A stretch of DNA of 64,000 nucleotides. Source: Tetragonia tetragonoides. Its lineage: Eukaryota > Streptophyta > Magnoliopsida > Caryophyllales > Aizoaceae. Of the stretch, positions 47,912 to 60,852 are shown piece after piece. The stretch is from positions 12,121,501-12,185,500 of the forward strand of contig CM076153.1 of assembly GCA_038025085.1 (NCBI GenBank), written 5' to 3'. The notes below the pieces were generated by a model. That model made no database searches, was not told where the DNA came from, and worked only from the letters and a program-made list of their open reading frames with translations. How positions within the stretch are numbered: position 1 is the first letter of the stretch; each line of letters opens with the position of its first letter. The position numbers and the translations under genes were made by a program.

Positions 47912-48752
47912 CAACATTTTAAAAAATAAATTAGAATTCAAAATCTGTATATGCTTAATAATAGGTTCACTTTGAGCAACTACAACATAAAAAAAAGGGA
48001 TAAAATACAATACTGGTATATATATATATTTTTTTTTGGTGCGCATACAATACTAGTATATAATTAGTAATGGACTCACTATAAGAAGTCTATATATATA
48101 TAACCCAATTTCTAAAACCACTTTGTGAAATTATTTGAGAGAAGACTAACCCGAGGCATCCCCGGATCCAAAACTAGTTAAATTCAAAGGTCACTATGAT
48201 TTAATAACGTCCCTTTTCTAATTGTCACTGGTTCATTAAGTATACTAATGTGATTATAAAGTGGCATGTAATGATTCAACAAATACCTCTTTATATGTAT
48301 ACGGGTTTTGTTTCTCATTAGCTATGAAAGAGCATGCACTTAATGGTCCCCTAATCAGAAAAGATCAGCATAGCATTCTGAAAACACACACATAATCGGA
48401 TATAACATATTGGCCTTAACAATCAATAGTTTTTTTTTTTTTATCATCTGTATGACTATGTATAAGTACCAATCAAATCCATAACTACATACAAATGAAA
48501 AGTGGAACAATTGAGAAAATAAAAATTCCACTATCAAAATATTTACCATCTTGTACAAAAATGAAGTGAGGTAAGGTGTTAAAAGACAAAACTGCAATTG
48601 TATTGATGTCAAATGCTTCTAAGGATGATGAAAATCCGAGCGAACCTCCAAAAATTGTAAGCCATATGCCTGCACTCTCCCACAGTATAGTTGCAAAGTA
48701 TTTTGACCAATTGATATTTGAGCAACAAATGCGAATCATAAGTTACCATAAT

Positions 48753-51700
48753 TTACATGCCAGGCCGACCAGAACCAAGAATCTGACCAACTATATTATT
48801 TACCTGAAAAACGCACGAAGAAATTTAATTAGAACGCGAATAATCCACAACCTTCAACACTTTCCCTCCCTGGTAGCACAGCGTATCAAAATGTTGTTCG
48901 AGATTTACATTAAAATTGAGAGTAAAGAACAAATTGGGAATATCTTGTCATCACATGGATTCGATTAACAACCCATTAGGTGGAGAAAAAAGTGTAAGAT
49001 CCACTTTCTCGATGAGACTCTCAACAGTCCGTCAGTATCAACAGCCTGCCACATTGCTACCTTAAGTATCTGATAAACATACACAGATTAAGGTTATACG
49101 ATAATTCAAGGAAAACTAGAGATCCCGGAAAGGTAGTCCATTTCATGACTTTGAGACACAGTTCTCATTATTCAAACTTTGACCCTTAAGTTTTGCATAG
49201 TCTAGCTGGTAGTGTAGACATCCATATTCCTTTCAAGGATCTACGTCAGTAGACTTACACCTCGTAGCAGAAAGCTCAGTGCGTTAAACGCGTTTGAAGT
49301 TTTGAAGGTCCTTTACCAAAGCTATAGGGACACTTATTCCAACTCAATAACGTAAAGAGCATCAATATATTTCAGAAGTTTGCTCTAGATTCATCACGTC
49401 AAATCTATACATATATTTTCTCAGGGATTTCTGGTTCTTTAGTTATTCCGTAATCATATCAGTGACTATAACATTCGATTTCATTTCTGAGATGTTGAGC
49501 TTCCGATTTGTCATTGGCTTAGGAAACTAGATTTCCCTTCTATTTCTTTCCACAAATAAATCTATTGAAGGTCAAGTCAGACAACTGAACCAGCTTCAAA
49601 AAAAAAGCTACACTGAATCTCCCAAGTCTAGTTAGAACTTGGGTAGAGTAGACAGCTGAATCCATTCCTCGCTGCAAGGATCCTCCAGCACTAGTTTTGC
49701 ACTCAGGAGACTTGACAAAGAAGAAAATCTCCTAACCTATGATCAGCAGGCAATAGGAGGTCAAAAGAGTTACGAAAGTAGCTCTAGGAAAACCTTCATC
49801 ATTGCCTAAAGGAGTTGAGTTGGTGGTTGCAAGACTGCAAGTGCTAAAATAGGTCAACATGCTTAACCTGGTTGGAAAAGAATATTACTTCAAAACAATG
49901 GATCATGGTTCACTTGTTTACCAAATGATTTAGAGACGCGTTAAGTGCCTTTTGTGAACTCTGTGTAAGCAGAACCACTTATGCTTAGCTATTGGTTGAA
50001 AGGGGTACACCTAGGACAGTGAAGAAGGGTCTTCAGTCGACCAGGACCCCAAGCTATTTAGTTATCAAATAAAATCATTTGGTCAGTGTCAATGGACAAT
50101 AAACTTTCCATTTCATTCTCCTATAGTTCTCACTTATCCAGAGCAGCTACCACCTTGACTCGCGACAAAGTTAGATAGGAGCCATATCAACCAATAGTGC
50201 CTAAACACATATCAACAAATGGTGCCTAAACACATATGAACAAACCACAACGCTGATAAAGAATGAGTGTCCCTATGTCAACAAAGACTTTAGGATCATT
50301 TTTAGTTAGTCAAGGCTGAAAAGAAACAGAACTTGTTGGGATAGGTGGCCCGTTGTAAGCTTTACAGAAGGCCTCAAAGACACTCTAATAGCCAGGAAAT
50401 GAGACAAACAGGATTGAAAAAACTCCGGTAGAACCAATTGCATGCTCCAATATGTATATGACTAATCTGCAGTGGGGGAGAGTCCTACAATAATATCTCC
50501 CTGAGTTTCGCCCCAATATCTAACCATTCATTAGGATTAGACAATAAGAGGGAATTAATACAGCAGCAAAATAAATGTAGACATCCATTTCTTATATAAA
50601 TGCAATGTAAGCAACAAAGAGCTAGAGAACCATCCCACTTCTCAACCCTTCCCTTACAGTATAGTATAATATTATAATACGAAAACCTGTGATCAGTATG
50701 CATAAAGCTTCATGTATGACAGTATGAGGCATAAAATCAAATTAATTACACAATTATTATGCAAACAGAGAAAAAGAGAGATAACAAGTTTTTCTACTAA
50801 AATTTTTAAACTGAAGTGGAGCTATGGGCGCTTCCTGGCATGAAATAAAATGCTTTCAAACTACCACTACACATACCTGATTAAACTTTGAAACACAGCG
50901 ATCGATGCAACTACTTTCACCTAGATGTAGCTCACCCTCCTTGTACCTAACAGTAACAGGAATAAAATACTTGGTTATATTCTATACTAGGTCCTTATCA
51001 ATAAAAAGTAAATATAAAAATTGATCTGTACTAGGTTCATGACAAGAAAGGTGCTCATAGAAAGAATAAATACCTTCGGTCAATACATTTATTGAAGCAA
51101 GTATACGTAAGCCTGAATCAAATAACAAGCAGATGTCAACCCAAAAGCTTAGCGAGCAAGTATCAAAAAAGACTCTCCTTATTCCACTCCGATTATCCTA
51201 GTTGCTTTCTCATGATCTCTAAGAATAAACTTCAGCATTTCTTATAGCAATTTGCAACTTAAAAGAAAAAAAGAAGCTACTAATAATGTATGATTTGGGA
51301 ATTTCTATATAGTACCCTGTGACTTTGCAAATTCAGCATAATACCTTTGTTACTTTAGAAATTCACACGGTACACCCTTATTGATTTTGTAAACTGATGC
51401 AAGTGAAGTCATCTTTCACTCAGTCAGTCAGTGGCCGTGCTAACCAAATTGGCCCCCTTTTAATTTACATTCCATTTTACTTGCTCTTCTTTGAAACTTT
51501 TACATGCTTAAAGGTGTTGACGGGGATGTTTGGAAGTTTGGGCTAAAAAAGAGAGTGGAATTATTCACTTCCAGGATCATGTGAGAGAAAGGGGGAGTCG
51601 GGGGACGGACTTATGTTCCATTCGTTAAATGCATCCTGTCAATATAATGGGGTTCGGTCATAAGGTGATGTATCATTTCTTAAATAAGCAAGGTACCATG

Positions 51701-52880
51701 GAAAACTTGCTAGGCTACAGTATATAAAATCACATAATTTCAAGTAAGAACTTCTTAAAGTATCACACATGTTAACGTATTTTGTAAGTTTAAGGTCCAA
51801 CTTGTCATCTTAGTTATGGAAAAAGAGATTAGGATAAGAACAACGGACAAAGGGAGAATGCCTCCATATTGAAAATATACTTAGCTGAGATGATAAAATG
51901 AAAACACTAGAGACCAAGAATAAAGCAACAATAAGGGTCACATTAGCACCTTTACAAATGCCTTTTGGTAATCTTGCAGCACTAACAGGTGGAACCAGAT
52001 ATATTGTCCATTTATATGGCAGAAGTAAGAAAATTCAATGTTCTTTACATGCATCCAGAGTGATAAAATTTTGCATTAATGACAGACAAAAGGGGACTAA
52101 ATGAAGAGTGTACTGAGCATGCAATAACATATGCAATCAGAATTACCTACTTGTTGAACAATTCAACTCTATATTCCAGCTCACTTGTAACCTTACCAAT
52201 GATCTGCACAAGTTGCACAAAAAACTCAAAAAGATTTAAACTGTGTTCTGAATCAAAAGGCATACGGAAACTTATATTCCCTCCACCTCTTAACCACCCC
52301 ACCCCCAGGCAAAGCAGCATTGTGCCAAACTCCCAAACCTCAGTCTCTCCTTCTCTACACAGATTAAACTAGAAACCGTCTCTCACTAGCTAACAACCAG
52401 GGTGGACCCAGGCCTGCAAATACAGGGTCAGTTGCAACCATATTTTTAATCATTTATTCCCCCTTTTTGCTGTACAAGCTCCCTTTGTTTTTGTAAAATT
52501 CCTTTATATTTTTTTCTATATCCTAAAGTCGGAGTTTTTCGGGTCTGCAACTGCTAACAACTACTAATAGCCGTTTCAGCCAAAGGATCCAATTCCAGAC
52601 AGACTTACCAATCAAGTGCCAAACCCATCACATATTTGATGAGCTAATGTCTTTAAAGAAGACCACTAAGGTACTTACAGTTACAATCACATGCTCTAGG
52701 AGTGGAAACACCACCAGCACCACCGCCCCCCCCCCCCCCCCTCCCCCAGGGCCCTAAAAGGGCCAACAAAAAAAATTCAAACTCATAAATTTTATGCTTT
52801 TTGCTTGGAAATAAAGATTAATGATACATGTATAGAGTTACCTGTTCCTGATTTAACTCAGGTGCACTATTGCTGGCCAT
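48753..52880 (-). CDS. TIM10: Mitochondrial import inner membrane translocase subunit TIM10
   Basis: Small Tim chaperone that, with Tim9, escorts hydrophobic carriers across the mitochondrial intermembrane space. Five coding exons, all shorter than 75 bases, were joined by splice sites and phase: 52880-52842, 52203-52151, 51112-51074, 50946-50877, 48803-48753. The product is 83 aa, the same length as Arabidopsis TIM10. It contains LEYRVELFNKL and the twin CX3C motif, CFNKC and CIDRC separated by 16 residues, as in Tim10. It ends VNNIVGQILGSGRPGM. The four cysteines form two disulfides in the folded protein. Introns are long, the last about 2.07 kb. A second, similar initiator exon lies at 52982-53023. 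Splicing both would give a 99-aa form. An untranslated first exon probably ends at 54754. Confidence 0.9.
50186..50246. repeat. Short tandem repeat, about 25 bp, 2.5 units
   Basis: CATATCAACCAATAGTGCC and CATATCAACAAATGGTGCC, each followed by TAAACA, lie in tandem in the last TIM10 intron. Confidence 0.8.
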
Positions 52881-52981
52881 GTTCACCTGCAATGCACATT
52901 ATCTGAACTGAGATTTGGCATGCCACTTGATCTGAAAACTAATGAAAAAGAAGGAAAAAAAAAAAAGATAAAGCAATGTAC

Positions 52982-53023
52982 CAGTTCATTCCCTATGGAT
53001 GAAGGTGTGTTGATGTTGGCCAT
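52982..53023 (-). CDS. Alternative/duplicated first coding exon of TIM10
   Basis: Preceded on the - strand by an acceptor (GCTTCAG) and GTAAAA, it reads MANINTPSSIGNEL and ends in phase 0 at a donor GTACATT. The normal first exon has the same layout: acceptor, GTGAAC, then MASNSAPELNQEQ and a phase 0 donor. The 5' parts are alike (GTAAAAATGGCCAAC against GTGAACATGGCCAGC), which suggests an exon duplication. It could be spliced instead of, or before, the other exon. Both ways keep the frame. Confidence 0.5.
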
Positions 53024-54754
53024 TTTTACCTGAAGCGCCCACACAATCTTCACAAAGAATAGAATAAGATTGTCAATCAAACAGTTATTCAAGGTCCTTC
53101 TCCAGAAACAAGGAAAGCATGTGACCAACAAAAAGGAATTGCCCATAATTTTGTAGGCATGAGAGATCTCTCCATAGAGTCAATTCGGTATGGCTAAGAT
53201 TTGAGAATTGGAGATACATAAGATTAGAGAAGGAAAAACGTGACTTGAGAATTTTTGGAAGTTTGCAAGAAAACATTGAATTTAAGCAACTTCTGCAGAT
53301 ACTGAAATGGAATAAAGATTGGAACAAGGACATCTGGAATGAGGATCATTCCCAGTAATTGGAAGAAACAAGAAGGGGGTGCAGGATGTAAAGTAGCATG
53401 GCGCAGAGAACCATAAGAATTGTCTTGATTAATCGTACATGCTCATATGTACACGATGATATCAACAGCAAATGCAAAAACAGGAAAGATCAAAACTGCA
53501 AGAATGCCAATTTGATTCCTAAAGTTTACTCAAAAGCACATTCCTATACTACAATGTATAGTAAGTTTCTTTGATATGCTAGGAACTTTCTCAAACAATT
53601 ATGCTTCTAAGTTAATAAGCAATCCCAAAACTCTATTAGTCAATTGACTCAATTCTATACGGAGATAGTGGTGGTAACTCAGATCCTTAACAGCTTTATT
53701 AAAATAATCAAAGAGATCTTTCGGTTTCAGCCCATCTGAAGGCCAGCAGAATATTTCTTAAAATAATACGCCTTTGTGCCTTGCAAACATTAGTTGGTCA
53801 TATTACCTCCTCAAGTTCAGTTAGCAAAACTTACAGCTCTATCTTATTCTTAACCCACACAGACTTGACTATGAAATGAGGATACAGAAAGAACAACTAT
53901 ACTGTATATGGCAGACATGAACACTAAATCTCTCTGCTATAGTGCATCTATCTGTTTCCTATACCCATATTGAATTCACCACTTTTTGATTATATCTTTG
54001 CATCTTGACAGTGAAAATCCTCACCTTTCCAGTATCAACTCACAGCTCCTGAACTCCGAGCATTGATGCTCATAGGAAAAATCATCATCTTTAGTCTATA
54101 CTTAAGAGCCACAATCACAAAATTGAACCATAATTACATCGCCGGTCCATAGCAACAAATATTATCCTAGAAATATGATTACCCTTGAACCACAAAAACA
54201 TCCAAAGCCCGCGAATCTGCCATAACGACAGTCCATCATAACAGTACACAAAACATAATCTTTATAAGTCCTAAGAGAATGCCCAAGAGTCCAGCAATCT
54301 GAAGCCAGTTTAATAACATGTCATACCAATCTAAGCACCTAAAAAACTCAAAATCTTTTCTACATTCAGATACCCTTTTGCTCCCCTGTTCCCAACAGTA
54401 ATTAATCTTAAAAGGAGTAATATAAATTGCAAAGTTAGCTTCTGACAATAAATTGAATTCAGAAAAAGAAATTTAACTGTTAATTAGCTGATTTAGTACT
54501 ATAACATTAAAGGGCACATCTTTGGCTGTCAGACCCTTAACAATTTTTCTTACATAAGATGAATCACATTGCCCAAAAACCCAACTGATCAAATTAATTA
54601 TACACTTGATGATAAAATCAGAAATCAGAAGCTATGCAATTGAAAAGAAACTGATTTCAAACATGTTCAATAAACTGCAGCAGAAATTTATTATGACAGA
54701 CAACGAGGAGCAAATGAATATCCTAGAGAGAGAGAAAGAAGAATGTTAAATACC

Positions 54755-54845
54755 TTAATGAGAAGATGGATCGCTGTTGAAGTTGAAGGTGTTTGAAACT
54801 AGAAAAGACCAGACACGAGCCACTAGGGTATAACCAGGGTTTTTG
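54755..54845 (-). other. Probable TIM10 5' UTR exon and transcription start region
   Basis: On the - strand a stretch ending TCTCATTAAG is followed by the donor GTATTTAAC at 54753. It starts after CCCTGGTTATACCCTAGTGG, near an AAAACCCTGG telo-box-like word. The next acceptors downstream are those of the two TIM10 initiator exons. Confidence 0.45.
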
Positions 54846-54919
54846 GTTTGCTGTTTCTGTTTTCTTTTTTTTTCTTATGTCTTTTAAGTTCTTTTTTTTT
54901 TTTCAAATGGCAAAGAAAT

Positions 54920-55557
54920 CCCCGAATTATCAAATTGGTCCTAAAAATAAACACTTTTGGACAATTTAGTCCTTTTAAAAAAGCATGTGACAAGTTAGTC
55001 CTTTAAAGCATAATTTTGTGCAGATCCCCCTCTAAATCAGGTTTAGGGAGAATCTTGTCATTAATTAAATTTTTTTAATCTTTTTTCGATATTTTTTTTC
55101 CTATTAATCTATTTTCTTCCTTTTTATTTATTTTCTCTCCTTTTTTTTATTTTCCTTACTAATTTATTTTCCCTCTCCTCCACTCACTTTCTCTCTCTTC
55201 CTCCTTCTCTCAGCTCCTCTGTAAAACCACTAACACCACCATCACATCAGCAACCTCACTCAAAACCACTCTACTTGGCTTCCATCCACTAGCCACAATC
55301 TTCTTAAGAAGTTTCCTTAAGGAAAATGAATTAATAAGGAAAATGAAAAAGGAGAGAAAAGAAATAAAAGGAAGAAAATTGATTAATAGGAAAAAAAATT
55401 AAAAAATTAAATTAATGGCCAGATTCTCCCTAAACTCGGTTTAGAGGGGGAATCTGCACAAAATTAAATTTTAAAGGACTAACTTGTCACATGCTTTTTT
55501 AAAAGGACCAAATTGTCCAAAGGTGTTCATTTTTATGACCAATTTGGTAATTCGGGG
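54920..55557. mobile_element. Foldback MULE-like element, 638 bp
   Basis: A long, nearly perfect inverted repeat. The left arm begins CCCCGAATTATCAAATTGGTCC and the right arm ends CAATTTGGTAATTCGGGG. Arms pair over at least 160 bases (including AAAAAGCATGTGACAAGTTAG and its complement) and more weakly over a further 100, leaving a loop of about 150 bases (about 55170-55320). The flanks GCAAAGAAAT (54910-54919) and GCAAAGGAAT (55558-55567) form a 10-bp duplication with one mismatch. Long terminal inverted repeats with 9-10-bp duplications are typical of Mutator-like elements. No transposase. Confidence 0.85.
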
Positions 55558-55567
55558 GCAAAGGAAT

Positions 55568-58500
55568 TTATTCTATTTGGATATTGTTGGATTTATCGAA
55601 TCCAAGATTTGAGTTAGATTCAAATCCATGGCAAATTACATGGGTTCTAACTAACTTATGAATATATCAATTTTTAATCCGGAGGGGGTAAATCTCTGAT
55701 ATCTATTCTCGAAATTCTAGTTTCGAATCTTCTCAAAATCATTCGCATGAATTTAGTCAAGCAACACAACACTATATTTTTGCTTCACGATGTATTGAGA
55801 TTTTACCTTTTACTCTCATTATAGGTTTATCTCCTTCATTTTCTTTGAGTATGTGTAATTCGAACGTGTTTATCTAACAATCATCATCACCATGGAATCT
55901 GCTCTACTCCCATCTTCCTATTGTTGGTTCTGGCAAACCTTTAGAAACAATTATATATAGGCTCATCTTGAGTTGCACAAGTATAGACTCCGTTGATTGA
56001 ATTATGTATGCCTATAAGTGTACAACATTCATTATTGATCGAGTATCGTTTGTGAATTATATACAAAGTTGAAACTCTTACATTGTTTTAACCTTAGTTG
56101 GCGAGAAAAACTATTTAGTTAAGATAATATATTCTTATTACCGAAAAAAAATGAAATAGCTTTCAGTTTGTATTATCTTAATCGAATTTTCACTTAAGTC
56201 AACTCCAATTGAGCCAATAAACACATTGTTTATAAACACAAATGAGTGATTGCGCCCATTCATAGAAGAGTTTGAATATTTCGTTTTAAATTCATATAAT
56301 TTTTGGATGAGAAAAATAAGTCTAGAACTTAATCATTGTTCTTTCGAACAAAAATTAAGCAAACCCCCCTACATAACGCAAATGACTAAGGATTAAAATG
56401 TCTGCAACACATGCTTTACTCATATATAAACGGAATCTCAGTCTCTTGTAAAATATAGGAAGTTTAAAATGGTGGCTAGTCCTTAATTTAGGGTATACAT
56501 TTTTATACTAAATTGAACTGGATTTCAACGAACAGAACCAATTATTAAGTGAGTGAAAAAGAATATACCCTTAACTAGCCATAATCCTATAGATGATGAT
56601 CTTGTTTGATGAAGATAGAACATGAAGAGATGGCAGGTAGAGTAAGGCAAGGTTCACCGACCATTAAGGATATTGTGTTAACTAAGACCAATGTTAATTA
56701 TGTTGTCCCACCAGCCCCTTAAGTTAAGTGTAAGCTTTTGGCTAAAAGTGCAAGGTAAAGAGAGAGAAAAGAAGAAGGTTGCTCTGAGTCTCTACTAGAA
56801 CTAGATCTCTAGTCTCCACAATCAACACAGCCTGACAAATTCCCAACTGCTACCTTTGGCCCCCCTTATGACCAAACATAAGCCACCAATACACACAGAA
56901 TTCACGTGCTCTCGAATTTATTTCCCTCACACGCCCAATCTTTGTCCCACCCAATTAGCATAGTGATCTACACATTAAACAGTCCTTTAAGAAACAAAAT
57001 CGTTGTTCATCAATTGTTGTCCAGTGATATATTAATGTCTCGCATATTACTATTCAGTTAAGTTCAATTATGTTCATTGGATTTCAATTCATATCAGCCG
57101 GAAAAAAAAAAAAAAAAAAAAAAAAAAAACATATACTTTGAACTTATGAGTTATCATGAATCATCCTAACAATGAGTAATCATGTGTCCACCATGTATTT
57201 ATCTGATAAATATATGAACATGTGGTAGCTAGCTATGTTTGACACAACGGCTAGTTATTTTGCTAATTGAAGTTGAAAACTCAACTAAGTAGCTTATTTA
57301 ATTAGTTATACCTGAAGTTGAAAATGATTTAGTAAACTAATTTGTAGTCGAGAATTTAAAACTACCTAGGTGAAATTGAGAAAGTTAACTAAAATGTACC
57401 AAACATATCCAAATAGGGGGTATAGTGGAAGTGTTACAAAGAGCACAACTTCTTGCATATATAGCTTCATGTCTGTCTAGAAAATGACATCCTACAAGCC
57501 CTACACGCAAAGTCGCACATAAAGTATGTTCTTTCCTATTTATTATAGAATTGTTTTAGTTCATTTTAATGATTTATTTTTTCCTCACACATATTACAAT
57601 TTAGTTCAATTCAAATAAGTACTTACACATAAAACACTTCTAACACACTACTATATATAGTAGTTCCAAACGGGCTGAAAAGGGCATAACTAATCTATGC
57701 TTGATCACAGCTCAAAACTAGCACCGACAAATCCAAACTAAAACCCAACCGACATATGAATTTACAGCAGCCAGAAGTGGTGGAGCCTGGGTAGCACTGT
57801 TTGAGGTACCAGGAAAGTGAGAACAGGCAAACCCCTCCTTTGAATTTTCATCAACATTTATTCAATTCTGACCAAGAAACTTCCACCTTAGTGCATCCAC
57901 CACCATACAAGTAGTTAAAAAGTGCAAGTATAAATATTATTATTTTTTTTGTTTCACATCAAGTCATCAAGAGTGTCCACCGTTAACCACAATAATCATT
58001 TTTCCGCGCTGATTTATAGGCACCTCAAAAGTTTAAACGATTGGTCAAGCAGTGGTGAATCCATAAATTTTAGAATAGAGATGCAAATTTTAGAATAGGG
58101 GTAACTAGTTTAGAATAGTGGTACAATAAGAGCAAAAACCAAAAAAATTCTATAAAAAATAGGGAAAATTATACAATAAAAAGGTAAAAATAAAAATAAT
58201 AAAAAAAATAGAGGTGTAGTGGTCCACCCATTGTAAAATACATAGGTACGGTGCTACTTCATATCCAACCAAAATTCAAACTCTCAGCTCTGATTAAGGG
58301 TAAATGAATTTCTACCATTCAATCACATCCACACCCTTGGTTAGTATAAAAGGAAATTAACTGCCCCAGAATATAAAAATCCTTATTAGTACTAACCTAA
58401 AGTCAATTTAGTTAGTATATTTATGTCCTCATCAACTTCTAGAAAGGTCAATTGTATTATGCCACTTTGATTTCAGTACCCATTATTACTAGCTAGCTAG

Positions 58501-60852
58501 CTAGCTGTTACTCTACTACTATACTTATTAAGCTTTGATTAAAATTAACAATGATGGTCCTAAAAAGAAAGAGCAATACTTTAATCACCCCACCTAATTG
58601 ATTATCCTGTTAGCTCCAGTAAGTGCTCCACTATTGCAGTCGTTTTCAATTAGCAATAATTTTCAACCTTCTTATTAACTCTGATCTGTACTCAAGTGTG
58701 TTAATGCATATCATTGTCTTCTATTTCCGCGTCTTTCTTGCACTTTGTCCACGGAATACTCAGTGTGAAGTATGATCTTATTTATTTTTTTCTCACTATT
58801 ATAGTATGTACCGTCTTTGGATTAGGTAAGGCACTGACACACCCTTCACTTGTTTTCAGCAATAACCAGAATTCCACTTTTATTTTCAACAAAATTGGAG
58901 GCTTCCTTGATCCTCATGAGCTATCCCATTACAAATTCAATTCGCACTCCGTATTCGTGATTTGTATTCTTTTATACACGCTTTTGGATATACATTTTTC
59001 ATAAATAAGTTCTATTCTTATTCAAAGTGATTCTAAATTTTTAAGCAAAAGAGTAGAAAATTTTTCATAGCAAATATGAAAAAGTTGATATTTTTCACAT
59101 ATTTAGAGAATGAAGCTAATGACCATGTGGCCATTTACCACATTTTTGATGTCAAATGTAGGTCATAGTTGGCTAGTATCCCATCATTATTACTATTTCA
59201 CTAATGTTTCATCCAAGTGATCATAGTCTAAGGACGTGCTCTTTTCAACGTATTTTATTAAAATTAACTCAGTGATTATTAACTTAGTGATATACATTTC
59301 TCTCACATATTACTATAACACACACGCACGGACGCACCCAAAAGAAACTACTATGCAACTATCAACCTATGAAGAAAGAATCTAATGTGAATTGCCAAGA
59401 AAATTTACAGTCAACTCCTCATCACAGTAAATCAAATTTGATTTTTCTTAGTAATGACTCCTAGTGGCTTTGGTAAAATGCAATTCTTTTCAAGGATTTA
59501 AACAGTTACCATTATAAAAGTTGGTCAAATCATGAACTTTATTAACACATTAGTACATATCCCATTAGAAATGTGCTGGCTTTTTGGTGTGAAGTCCACT
59601 TAAGTATTTGTCTAAATTCTCTCAACCATGTGAAACTGAAAACACAGCCACTAGAACATGGAGTATAAAACAAGAGAACACGGTATGAAACCGCACAAAG
59701 AACCAAAGCCAACAAAAAACGGAAGAAATCCATTTGAAGAATGGAAACAAAAACAAAATTTCAGGTGTCCAAATTGTTCTTAGCCTCTTAAACCATTTTT
59801 GTCATCTTTTTTCTAAATCCTTCTCTTTATTCCGGAGAACAGCATCAAAATTAGTCTTTTTGCAAAAATACAGCTTTGTATCAAAGTCTGGTATGAGATC
59901 AACTCGCAATAAAAATATGGTCACTATCTAAAAATGAAGGGGTCACTATTATGAACCGTGACCCTCGTTTCATGTAAATGTGATACTCGTCTCACCGAAA
60001 ATCACTGAAAACCTATTTTATAGAAGTTTTGTGCAATTTTTTTCTTTTCTTTTTTTTTTAGTCCAAGTAAATGAGCTTAGTTCTTTTTTGGCGCATTTAT
60101 CATACTCAAACATTACGAGAAATTATTACATGGCCCCAAATTACAAATATTCCAACTCAAGTAGAAAATTTAATCACCATTAAATTGATGGGGCCTAAAC
60201 AAAAATTAAAGAAAAATCTTTGCAATATGAAAATGAACTTCTTCCCTATATTCCCTAATTGACCAATACACCACATGCAACCTCCAATCATTTTTAATCA
60301 TCTTTTGGGGAAAATGAGATTAGTAGAACCTTTTACTTCCTAAATCACATGATGTTCCAAATTTAGCGCAACTTGAAAATCAATCAATTAAAAGAGGACA
60401 TCAATTATTATGATTCTAACATGATAATTAATTAATTATTGACCAGTCAATACATTATTGGGATGAAAATTATTTACACCCAAAATAAACAATGAAACAA
60501 GGCATGAACAGAGAAACAAAAAGAAAAGAGAAACAAATGTGATGATTATTACATACATCAGCAAAATATATATTGAACCTTTATATCTTAGCATTTCATA
60601 TATTCATCTAGTAAAAGTTTTCACAAATCTCAGTTTCCTCAAACCCATTCTGGGCAGAAAAAAAAAATTGAAACAAATAATAAACAAAAATAAAAATAAA
60701 AAAAGTTTACAAGCCCGGATTTATAGATCGAAAATTTAACCCCATATATAAAAATAAAATCAAAAATTAAGAAAAAAAATGTACTGTAAATGGTAAACAA
60801 ACAACAAGTCATTGAACATTAAACCCAAAAATCAAAAAAAAGAAAAAAGAAT
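55568..60852. other. Long intergenic region without a recognised gene
   Basis: I looked for spliced exons on both strands and saw none convincing. There are a poly(A) run near 57102-57129, a short AGCT-repeat near 58494-58506, and AT-rich sequence throughout. Distant regulatory elements cannot be excluded. Confidence 0.4.

Larger units (their letters stand above)
45967..48484. other. Intergenic region, repeat-rich
   Basis: Includes the 30-bp tandem array (46386-46515) and a MITE (47651-47911). Otherwise AT-rich with no recognised gene. A CT run lies near 46570. Confidence 0.45.

Noticed and set aside
48485..48739. Open frames of about 85 codons on the - strand
   Set aside because: They lie in the TIM10 3' UTR and have no recognisable domain.
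48965..49045. Alternative last exon for TIM10 on the - strand, reading AVDTDGLLRVSS
   Set aside because: It has an acceptor and correct phase, but the segment at 48803-48753 (VNNIVGQILGSGRPGM) matches the conserved Tim10 C-terminus and gives the usual 83 aa.
58714..59004. Open frame of 96 codons
   Set aside because: Hydrophobic AT-driven composition, no domain, no supporting promoter or splice evidence.
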